Assembly (NCBI GenBank): GCA_021234155.1
Contig: JAJEKV010000026.1
Span: 18,109,556 to 18,173,555, forward strand
Origin: Isoetes taiwanensis
Taxonomy: Eukaryota; Streptophyta; Lycopodiopsida; Isoetales; Isoetaceae
Direction of reading: 5' to 3'
DNA length: 64,000 nt
Of the stretch, positions 54,983 to 64,000 are shown piece after piece. Position 1 is the stretch's first letter, and every line of letters begins with the position of its first letter. Both the position numbers and the translations under genes were made by a program. The notes beneath the pieces are model-generated. The model saw nothing but the letters and a program-made list of their open reading frames with translations, was not told the DNA's origin and made no database searches.

Positions 54983-55077
54983 CATGGCCAAAAGAACGTC
55001 TCCGAAAAAAGGTATGTATATTTGGATATTAAAAAAAAATGAATATATCATAACATCTCTGGCGTGATGTTGTGAAT

Positions 55078-55196
55078 TTTGGATTCTTTGATGTTCTTTA
55101 GCCCGTCATATCAACCCCATGAAACTACACATTAATGAAAATATGTAGTTTCTTGGGGTTCAGTCCTCTTAGGCTGGAGGGCATCAAAGGATTCAA
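55078..55196 (+). ncRNA. Candidate microRNA precursor hairpin
   Basis: The 5' arm TTGGATTCTTTGATG-TTCTTTAGCC and the 3' arm GGCTGGAGGG-CATCAAAGGATTCAA pair over 25 bp with no mismatch once G-U pairs are allowed: every one of the six differences between the arms is wobble-compatible. After an internal loop a second stem pairs AACCCCATGAAACTACA with TGTAGTTTCTTGGGGTT (one mismatch). The 119-nt length and long basal duplex fit plant pre-miRNAs. I do not recognise a known miRNA family. Confidence 0.55.
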
Positions 55197-56099
55197 TGTT
55201 TTCGACATTGCATATAAAAAACATAATAAACTAATGACATAAAAGTATAGTGCAAAATTGCACCAGTAGCGAGTTGTATTCATATTCCAAAAAGTATATG
55301 TACATTTCTTCTTACGCAAAAATGCACCGGTAGCAAATTCTTTCTATCTCTACAATATGTCACATAGGCCCACTTCATCCATTAATACCGTCCCCCACGA
55401 ACCACTCGATATGACGGGATCCTCATCTTCCCTCTTGAATGTCGAGTCTCCAAACCGTAAAGGTTGTATCGATCATTGATACTATAAATCAAATCCTCGT
55501 TACTTATTTGTTGGCATGAGCCTTACTAAGAGCATGAGGAGCCGCATATGTCCGGAGATCGCGATGGAAGTGTTCCCATGGCCCCCGTCTGATGGTATCT
55601 AATGGATTCTCCAACTCTCTTTGAATGTTTTGAACAAAGCACAATCAAGTAATATCTTGTACGGGGTCCGGCATTGATGGTCATCCGGGAAGTGTATTTG
55701 AACTAGAACCCGGCCGGTGTATTTTGAACTAGGGGCGACCAATGTATTTGCATAAGGAAAATCCATGGCACTAGAGCGAAGAAATTAAGTAATTAGCAAA
55801 TGATATATTACAAAAACGATTACGAACATACATAATTCAAAAACGCCGCCAGCGGTAGCGTTTTTTTTTTTTTTCACGGATCTATTTCACACGCAGCGCC
55901 GCGATTTGTATAGAACCGTATGAAATAGAAAAGCCAAACTAAAAGCAGCGCTGGCGCTTTGGTTAACCTAGTGGAAAATCGGAACCCAAAATCGCCATTC
56001 TAACATATTATTCTAACGAGAATGCATAATCACGAGAATTCAAAATATGAAGCCCGATGAATATGAAGGCGATAAAATAGAATAGAATAGAATGAAGGC
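55197..56099. other. Repeat-rich spacer with CG-rich dyads
   Basis: No gene seen. A 47-bp dyad lies at 55882-55928 (CTATTTCACACG ... CGTATGAAATAG), and AGCAGCGCTGGCGCTTTG at about 55943 and AAACGCCGCCAGCGGTAGCG near 55847 are further imperfect CG palindromes like the C family. Confidence 0.45.
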
Positions 56100-57130
56100 G
56101 GATAGAAGCGGATATATAATAATAATACTTCTTGTTTAGTTCATTGTTTTAGTTCATTATTTAGAAGCGGATAGAGGAAGAGCTAGTGAAATAGAATAAG
56201 AGCGGTCTGACAAAATCATATAAGCAAGATCATAGAGCGAGATAGATCATAGAGCAAGATCATATAGGCAAGATCATAGAGGAAGATCATAGAGCAAGAT
56301 CATATAAACAATAGAACATGTTTATGAGCAATAAATCATATATGAAGGTGCTAGGGCGCGGTTTAGGGCCCGATGCATGTAAAAGTCTAAGACAGAAAGC
56401 ACTCCCCTTGATTAACCCCAAGCTCATATAACGGATAAAGAACGGATAAAGCGGATAGAAACGAGAACTTTCAAATACTAGAATAAAAACAAGAATAAGA
56501 TAAATGTGACTTTAAGTAAAGAACATGAAATGCTAACCTCTGAATACGACTTTAATATGAGAAGCCGAGAGCTTTGTAGAAACCTTTAGAGCGAATAACC
56601 AAAAGCGTAAGATTGTAGAAGCCAAAAAGCCAGAAGAAGCCAATAGCGGATGATTTCAGCCGAAGAAGCCAATAGCGTGATGATTTGAGCCGAGAAGAAG
56701 CCGAAACCTTTGAGCCGAAATCAAAAACCCCGGCCGAAACCTTTGAGAAATCAAAACCCCGAAGCCGAGAAACCTTTGTAGAAATAAAAAACCCCGAAGC
56801 CGAGAAACCACAGAGAAAAGCAGAAGATTGTAGAAGACAAAGCAGAAGATTGTAGAAGCCGAAAAGCCACAGAGAAAAAGCCAGAAAAAAGCGGAGAAAA
56901 GCCGAAAACTCGAAGCCTAAGCCGGAAGCCGGGTTTAAAAATTACTTACCGAAAGCTCGAAATGCTTTGGATGAAAGCGCCGAGAAGCGCCGAAAATCAG
57001 AGAATGTGGAGAGATTGCCGAGAAGCACACCGTGATTGTAAGCGCACACCGTGATTGTAAGCGCATGCACCATGATTGTAGAGAGAAATCGAAAAGCAAA
57101 CTCGAGATAGAAGAGAAAAGTTCGAAATCG
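56100..57130. repeat. Degenerate short tandem repeats
   Basis: Units of AGATCATAGAGCA recur at 56220-56310; GAAGCC[GA]A-containing units (GAAGCCGAGAAACC, GATTGTAGAAGCC) recur at 56560-57000. No coding potential recognised. Possibly a decayed satellite or transposon edge. Confidence 0.6.
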
Positions 57131-57227
57131 CATCAAAAGCTCGAAAGGGAGTGTAAACTGAATGTAATAACTACTTTAAAAAATTCGTACCGCGCCATAA
57201 TAACTGCCGTGAAAATTTATTACAAGG

Positions 57228-57665
57228 TTTAGAAGTTTTAAGTTCTAAAACTTAACTTTTAACCTTAACTTTTAGCCTTAATACTTTTAACCTAAACTTT
57301 TAAGCTTAGTACTTTTAACCTTAACCTTAGTACTTCTAACCTTTAACTTTTAAGTTTTAAGTTTTAAGTTTTAGAAGTTTTAAGTTTTAGAAGTTTAAAG
57401 GTTATATTTATTTAAGGTTAGAAGTTTTAACCTTAGAACTTCTAAAACTTAACTTTTAACCTTAATACTTTTAACCTAAACTTTTAACCTTAACCTTAGT
57501 ACTTCTAACCTTAACTTTTAACCTATAATAACCTACCTTAAAACTTCTAACCTATAATAACCTATAATTAACTTCTAACCTAAAAATTGCTAACCTATAA
57601 TAACCTCAAAAGTTTTTTCTAAGGTTACAACATTTAAGGTTATTATAGGTTAATATATTATAGGT
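57228..57665. repeat. TTAACCTTA-type simple satellite
   Basis: About 440 bp made almost wholly of permuted AACTTTTAACCTTA and AAGTTTTAGAAG units on both orientations, ending just before the transposase ORF. It may be the subterminal repeat of that element. Confidence 0.75.
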
Positions 57666-57738
57666 TAACTCATGCTAGGGATATGTTATTTGGATATGCT
57701 AACTTACTATATGTTTTTATGCATTTTAGGTCAATGGC

Positions 57739-59526
57739 ATGCAAAATGCTAAATCCCCCAAGGCCCCCAATGATGCTGATCAAGGCAAGGAAAAATCCCC
57801 AACTAATGAAGATGACAAAGATGATGGCAAAGGAAAGGAAAAGACCAGAAATGAAAAGGATGATGCCAAAGGAAAGGAAATTGTACTTTATACTTGGGTC
57901 GATTGGAAAAACAAAAAGGTCAAGATATTGCATGCATGCAACAGAGAGGCAGTAGGAGAAGGGATTATTGTTCTAGCAGATCCTATCAATGCAGTGAATG
58001 ATGAAAGATTAGGGGAGGACAGGTTAGGTGTGGCAATCTCAAAATTATATGACAATTGGAAGGAAAAGGGTTCAGGCAAACAAGAATGCCTTGCTTGTGT
58101 GAAGCAACTAGAGGTTCCAACTATTGTTGCATGGCCTAGGGACAGTATTCAACTGGAGGGGAACTACACGTTTCCTATAGATGTAGAACCATTGTCAATA
58201 ATGTTCACACAGTGTAGCAAGAGGCCACTTCCAACTTTCAAACATTATCCCACCAAAAGATGTAAGTCAGATTATGATTGTTCTCCTGAAGCCCTGATGC
58301 AGGTTAGAGGAAGTGAATGTTGTTGGGCCTCCTGTATTAGAATGTTCACAATAGAGGAGATGGTGGTAGCAAGAGCTACATATCAGGAACATAAGTGTGA
58401 TAGCAGGAGGAATTTCATGTACACCATATTTGGCTATGCAATTCAGGATGAAAGATCAAAGAAGAAAAGATTCCCATTGAATGGAAAGTGGATATGTTCA
58501 AAAGCATGGATGGCTATACATGGAATTCCAACCTCTTCTTGGCACAACTGGCAAAAGAGACATGAAAATGGTAGTAAAATTGCATTGCATGGGAACACTG
58601 GCCTTGTAAGGCCTACCTCAAGAACTATAGCTGCAAAGGAAATATTTGAAAGATATGTGGATTTCAATCAGTAAAACATGCCACACAAGAGTAAGAAGGA
58701 TGAACAGGGGTAGAGTTATTGTTGAAAAGAGATTGCCATCCCATTGTACCCGAAGAAGAGCATATTAGAGGAAATAAATGCATTGCTTCGGGAACTTGGA
58801 GTGGCCTCTATATCCCAGCCCAGTTTTAGTAGGCTATGGAATAAGCATTTCAAGCATGTGACCATAGCAACTTCAAACAACTTTGCCAAGTGCAATTTAT
58901 GTGCTAAGGCTGAAGGAGACACTAGATAAGGCCCCGTGCAACCAAGTCTAAAGGCAAAGATAAGGGAACATATGAAGGACCATATGACAGATCAACTATC
59001 ATGTAGATCAACTTATTGGATGTGGAGGACCTTATCTGCAATGGAACCTAATAACTATCTATGTATTATACATGATAAAATGGACCAACAGAAGACTTGT
59101 CTTCCACAATTCAAGTACATTCCTAAGTCATGTGGAAGATCATACCCTTTGCAGATTTCAATGACTGGGGCAATATTGCATGGGCAGTCTCAGACCTATT
59201 ATGGCCATTTCAGTTTAGAGTTGTGGAGTGATGGTCCAGATTTTCACATTGGGAGTATCATGAGGTGTTTAAGAAACTATGAGAAGGGTTACAATGGTCA
59301 CCTACAGGATCCTACAGCTAGCCAGGCACTACATAGTGCATTGTTGGATGGAACCCCTAATAGTATTGAAAAGTTTAGCAAGGCAAGGTTTAGGAGGAAT
59401 GGACCTAATGAACATATTGGAGCTTCAACATCTCGTGCTAAACCTCGAGATCTGCCCAGAAAGCTCCTCTTGCAACTAGATAATCACAAGGCACCCAAAA
59501 ATTTAACCACTGTAATGAACCGCTAA
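57739..59526 (+). pseudogene. DDE-like transposase with four in-frame stops
   Basis: A single 596-codon frame with ATG at 57739, an acidic/basic start (DDGKGKEKTRNEKDD), then WVDWKNKKVKILHACNREAV. A CSKAWMAIHGIP...HGNTGLVRPTSRT block is followed by FAKCNLCAKAEGDTR (zinc-like CxxC), IIHDKMDQQKT and LLQLDNHKAP near the end; the two D-containing blocks would be catalytic in an RNase-H-like fold. The frame is never shifted, but stops occur at 58672 (TAA), about 58711 (TAG), about 58723 (TGA) and 58927 (TAG). All are reachable by C-to-T changes from Gln or Arg codons. I believe it is a transposase of a widespread but to me unnamed family. Probably dead. Confidence 0.65.
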
Positions 59527-60280
59527 AAAACCACTATAGATGTTGCTTTTTATGATAAAATTTTTATTCTTAGTAAGAATCACATAACATAGTGGTTTTC
59601 ATAACGAGTACGTGGTTATTAATGTTGATTTTTATGTTATAATGTGGTTTATTAAAATCAATATTAGTTTATTACATGGCTTCTAGCATCAATGGTGGTC
59701 ATTGATGTTGGTTTTCTAACTTAGTATGGCTTATTAATTCAATCGTGGTTTGTAATATGGTTTTCAGCATTACTTTAAATATGGCAATGGTTTTTTATGT
59801 TGGTTTTGTATTGCAATATAGCGTATATAAGTTGAGTTAGTTTATGACATGGTGTTTTATACTAATTTAAATGCCATAGTGGTCATTCATGCTAGTTTTC
59901 TATTATGACAGCATATGATATAAAATCGTCATGGTTTGTAGCATGGTTTTCAATACCGAGTTAATTGTCATGGTAATTATTCATAGTTATCACCTAAAAG
60001 GATGTGGCTATTCATAGTGGTTACTCATAAGGCACCCAAAAGACTATTGTCATAATTTACTGCTATCAAACCACTATAAATATGGTCTTTTGTAGTTTTT
60101 GTTTTTTGAAGGATGCCGGATTACTCAAATATCAAGAAAACCAAAACATGTGAAAGCTCAAAGGCATCTTTTCTAATCTGCATATCCCTCAACACCATAC
60201 TATAAACAAGAAAGCTAGGCTCATAATACAAAATATACTTCCTTAGGGGTCTCATAGTTCCATGCGGATCAGAAGTTATC
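59527..60280. other. TG-rich degenerate repeat downstream of transposase
   Basis: Loose repetitions of ATGTTGGTTTT and GTGGTTTATT. The stretch CA[CT]AAGGCACCCAAAA...AAACCACTATA occurs at 59487-59547 and again at 60029-60082, a diverged duplication. No gene. Confidence 0.5.
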
Positions 60281-61477
60281 AGAAGAGGATCCGCCTTCCA
60301 TAGCCGCAGCTATGGCGGATTCCTTGAGCTTCAACATTCTCTGTGTAATTGCCAGGATGGAGGTCTGGTCCTTCCGAGCTATGGGTGCCACTTTTTCCTC
60401 TGCAATTTCCTTATGCGATTTCCTGCCCTAGCAAAAAAGGGAGATGAAGGGAGATTCGGCAGAAGGGAGATGAAGGGAAATGAAGGGAGATGAGCGATGA
60501 AGGGAGATGAAAGGAGTTGAAGGACAGATCGTTGTCAGGCAGGGTCTGCGATGCTCCTTGTTCACCATTACAATTGTGTGGCAAGGGTTAGATCCGAAAT
60601 CAGGTTATTCACAATATTGTTAGTAACACAGGGTTTTAAAATGTAAATGATAGAGAGGTATGCTGGCTATGCGAAAGGGAAATAAAAGCTAGTAAAAACT
60701 AAACCTACATAGTGCAAAATCCTTCTGTTCTTGAGTAAATCTAAAATCAAGAGAAAACATTGGAAGAATGGAAATCTAAAATCAAGAGAAAAAATATGGA
60801 TACACTCAAGACAAGAAACACTAAAGGCAAAAAAAGGAAAGAAAAGAAAGAAGGAGAGAAAATGTAACTAACCATGGGACTCTATTGAAACAACAAGGAA
60901 AAAGACTAATAAGAATGTTATTCCAACACAAGTCCTACTATTTAAAAATATCGGGCTATTCCATTTACCTCTAAATTTTAAACCAAACATGCAACTACTT
61001 TTAACATTTGAAGTCTGTTATGCATTAAGGATTGGCACATATTAAAAGGGAACAATGTTAAAAGCTTAAGCTAAGAATGACAACTTTAACATTTCGATCC
61101 CATTTTTCCTTCAATATTGTACGTCATTTATGACATCCAAGTATCTTTTACATAAGGTGTCTTTTGCATCCAGCTGACCAAAAGATATGTTCGCGGCGGC
61201 CTTGACCGTCGCGATAAATTTCTTGTAGATATAAGAATGTGGAGCTTCATGCGAAATAAACAACTATTAATGTGAAAAGATACGCACTAGGCACAAACTA
61301 GAAAACTCTAGTTTAGTATATGATGCAAATAAGATGGGTGTAGGATACGAAATATTATGTGCCAAACATGCGCCCATGCACGTAAAGGAAGTAACGACAT
61401 ACATGCATCAACTAGAAGATGGTGAGTAGAAAGATGGCCCGAAGCGTCGGAAGCCGGAGGCCGAATTGTCCCACCGT
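60281..61477. other. Intergenic; GA-rich tandem block
   Basis: GAAGGGAGATGA units recur five or six times at 60440-60525. No gene is recognised in the remainder. Confidence 0.5.
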
Positions 61478-61747
61478 AAAAACAACCCAACAAGCTTTTG
61501 GCATAATGGAAAAACCATTGGGCTTCATTCTGCCTTCCCATCCAATCTTATTACGACACGTGGCAGGTTTTCTTTATTTGAAAGTCGAGCAAGAACAGCG
61601 ACATATTTTTACCTTCCTTCATCGATTTTATCCCTCTCGGTTCATGGATCTTACCACGCATTCGGTCGATCTTACCTTGCATTCGCCAGCCAGAATGAAG
61701 CCCAATGGATATTTTCCATTATGCCAAAGGCCCGCTGGGTTGTTTTC
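61478..61747. repeat. 270-bp fold-back element
   Basis: About 56-bp arms: AAAACAACCCA...TTTGGCATAATGGAAAA..CCATTGGGCTTCATTCTG on the left, and its inverse at 61691-61747, separated by 158 bp. A third partial copy (AATAGCCCAGCGGGCCTTT) lies at 61806-61823. A non-autonomous inverted-repeat transposon is likely. Confidence 0.7.
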
Positions 61748-62262
61748 TGATCGGTCAAGCTAACCTCCACGCTCCATGCGTGGGCCATCTTTTTCGGCTA
61801 GAAAATAGCCCAGCGGGCCTTTCCCTTGTACGGAAAAAAAAAAAATTACCTTCAATTCTGCGACCAGATTTTGAGGTAGAATCGGTAGAATCTGGGGTAG
61901 AAATAGGCGAATGCACGAGTAAAAAGCGGCAGAATGCATGGTAAAATCGTGTAAAACAACAAAGATGCGAGATGTTGAGTTTTGTATTTTTAGGATAAGA
62001 AACACGGACGTGTCAAAGGCGCTATTGACGGCAAAAAAAATTAAAGGTAAGGATTCGTTTCGGCATGCAAAGAATGCCCCTTCTTCCAGAGGTTCTATTT
62101 TTATACCTTCACTTAATTATTCAAAAGCTTCTTTCTTGCTTCAAATCTATGATTTAGAGAACGAAATTAAGAGTAGTGGTTGATAACGGAGACGTTATCA
62201 CCAAAACCAGAAAGTAGAATGGTAACCCTATGAACGTAGCCCTAACGGCGTGAACAGAGGAT

Positions 62263-63530
62263 ATGGCGGCCAAGGCGAGGAGGCTGGATTTGATGCGTCA
62301 AAACCTCTTTCGGATGCTTATCGTTCTTTTCTTATATTTTTCAGTTTATCAGGTGATCAAGCCTTATGTTCTTGAGCTGTAAGTATTTCCTGTCTCTCGT
62401 CGTAATGATCTAGCATTCTGAATCTATGGATCAAGATATTCTTGCCATAGTTTCCAATTACTAGCAGATCCGCGGCCAGGTTTTGCAAACCATGGGCGAT
62501 TTAATTCGTTTTGTGATGGAGCTCAAAGCCATATTACCTCGCAATTTTGAACCCATATCCGTAGCCGTATTCTGCAAGGATTCACCACCAAATTCCAGCA
62601 GCTTAATTGTGGGAATGCCTATGCATTCTAGATATGCTCTGCCATTGGTATGTGAAAATCTTAGATCTGGCAACACAGGTAATTGTTGAAGCATTAAAAA
62701 GCTGTAAAAAAATGGATGCCCAGGCAGGATGTAAGAGATGCAGCTCGAGTTTACATTGGTTGTTGGGTTTTGTGCTTAAATCTTTGAAAAATTTGGTTGT
62801 TGGAGACCATGTAGTACGCAGAGTTGTAATTACTAAAGTGTTAGAATATTGCCTTGAGCATGTAAATAGGTTGTGCTGCAGCGGCAATTCAAATCATAAG
62901 GATTTAAAAAACTCAAAATCTGAACATATTTCTTATCTAAACAGTGCAGATATTCTTCAAAGTAGTGTCTACCTGTACAAGAATGTTTTGGAGAATAAAA
63001 GACCTGCCAGAACTTACTATCTTATAGAAAGTGATCCCTATGAGGTTTAATATTACTTCTATCACTTTTAGATCTAATTATCATGCTAACACAGAAATTA
63101 TGCCATATGCCATTAAGGTTGGCTATGTCACGATTTTCTTATGTCTATTTCTTTATTAAGTTGTTAACTTTTGCCAATGTTTCTAGCAAATCAGGTTACT
63201 GCAGGGTTGTAGATGCAACTTCCATCAGGCAATTGAGGGAATGGAAGGCGCCATCTGGTATTTCAATTAGCGAATGCCTCACAAGATTATTCTGTATCAT
63301 AGACTAGTATTTCTGCATTTATGTTGGAAAACAAGTTTTTGTTTGAAGATTTTATTTGCAACTCGTGGTGGTAATCTTGTATATGGAGATCCGGCAAGGA
63401 ACTTTGTCTTAGGTGAAACATGTGCAACTGGATTATGAAATTTCACGTTTCGATATAAATCTAATTGAAAATGATCTTGAGCGCAGTCAATTGGCTGCTA
63501 CATTATGCAGCTTTATAGTGAGCATCAACC
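62263..63530 (+). CDS. Unrecognised multi-exon host gene (partial)
   Basis: The ATG at 62263 opens MAAKARRLDLMRQNLFRMLI and an aromatic stretch (VLFLYFSVYQVIKPYVLEL) up to a GTAAGT donor at 62379. A later exon from about 62468 reads QVLQTMGDLIRFVMELKAIL, PRNFEPISVAVFCKD and GMPMHSRYALPL, then GTATGT. The next exon (62672-62990) reads VIVEALKSCKKMDAQAGCKR, WLLGFVLKSLKNLVVGDHVV and RRVVITKVLEYCLEHVN. Further exons lie near 63195 (GYCRVVDATSIRQLREWKAP, GISISECLTRL) and 63415-63517 (VQLDYEISRFDINLIENDLE, then a GTGAGC donor). Exons are clean with plausible splice sites, like the ABCG gene. I do not know the family. The exon 1 to exon 2 phase does not join neatly with the acceptor I chose. Confidence 0.5.
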
Positions 63531-63710
63531 TTTTTAATTTGGAAATTTCCGGCATGGCGGAAAAGTTTTTGGTTTTTTTTCTTAATCGATTTTACTAAGA
63601 TTTTTAGGTATTTCGTTGCCGAAATTTTTTTCCGTTACTCTAAAAATCGACTATTGGGAAGTGTTGAAGGGTTTTTGGCCTTCCGTCCATGCATGTTGGA
63701 GGATTTGGCC

Positions 63711-63785
63711 CACGAATCCAAGTCCTGATTTGGCCTACGAATCCAAGTCCTAGGACGTTTTGCTCCACGAATCCAAGTCCTAGGT
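63711..63785. repeat. Short tandem repeat, three units
   Basis: CTACGAATCCAAGTCCT or CCACGAATCCAAGTCCT appears three times at 63712, 63738 and 63766, twice followed by AGG. No gene is recognised from here to the window end. Confidence 0.75.
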
Positions 63786-64000
63786 GTCCAAGGAGTGGCG
63801 ATTTTCAGGTGTAGAAGGCCTGCCATCCGAAATTAATGCCGATTGTATAAGAGTGAGTGAGAATCGAAAGTGATCAGCAGTAGAATTTGAGATTGGAGGT
63901 GAGTATAGTTTTGAAAGTTTTCGATTTTTAGAATGGCTGGCAGTTCTGATGTGCAATCTTTTGATAATGTTCCTTGCTCTTCTTTTCGGTCTTCTGGTGT

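Noticed and set aside
1..64000. tRNA or rRNA genes
   Set aside because: No tRNA cloverleaf with A and B boxes and no rRNA core sequence was noticed on either strand; the only tRNA-related signal is the retroelement primer-binding site.

Overview
The window looks like nuclear DNA of a land plant. It holds an intron-rich full-size ABCG/PDR transporter, a DUF4228 (PADRE) protein, purple-acid-phosphatase exons, a leucine-rich-repeat fragment, a chromodomain-type Ty3 retrotransposon, a LINE and several plant-style inverted-repeat transposons. The long multi-gene transposons suggest a large repeat-rich genome, perhaps a non-flowering plant; that part is inference. The species cannot be named from the sequence.

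Layout. 1-6.0 kb: gene-poor, with a 550-bp fold-back element and a decayed purple acid phosphatase. 6.0-20.5 kb: a LINE (minus strand) split by a 13-kb Ty3 element (minus strand) with 1.55-kb LTRs and a GGCAT target duplication. 21.0-37.1 kb: a 16-kb element with GGGTYTATTCAGACC termini and a TAA duplication (PIF/Harbinger-like), into which a 12.6-kb element with perfect 32-bp terminal inverted repeats has inserted. 37.5-44.5 kb: the clean host genes, PADRE (+) and ABCG (-), convergent. 45-55 kb: LRR and other fragments, a Ulp1/C48 protease (+), an unrecognised acidic multi-exon gene set (-), and many copies of a 21-bp palindrome including a 370-bp fold-back. 55-60 kb: a pre-miRNA-like hairpin, satellites, and a DDE-like transposase pseudogene with four in-frame stops. 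60-64 kb: a fold-back element and an unrecognised multi-exon gene.

Main discovery candidate. Two structurally unrelated mobile elements each carry a histone H3-like gene followed by a second gene. The Ty3 element has ORF-A (H3 fold with a long charged N-terminal tail) and ORF-B. The 12.6-kb inverted-repeat element has an H3 gene beginning MARTKQTAR and then a gene that resembles ORF-B (F-x-x-WY start, PI[IL]VEG[EK]E[FY]LLL core, VDD block). In both, the order is the same, and the intergenic spacers carry 64-70-bp dyads with TCACA...TGTGA outer arms at near-constant spacing. The 12.6-kb element adds an array of small coiled-coil or acidic genes, several with a TATAAATAG box about 90-105 bp before the ATG and with dyads between cassettes. 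This looks like a chromatin-directed accessory module shared by a retrotransposon and a DNA transposon.

Caution. Reading frames in the transposons are broken by many small indels, while the host genes are clean. The two LTRs are nearly identical over AT-rich blocks yet scrambled in CG/CHG-rich blocks, which suggests consensus errors at methylated cytosines, so some apparent frameshifts may not be real.
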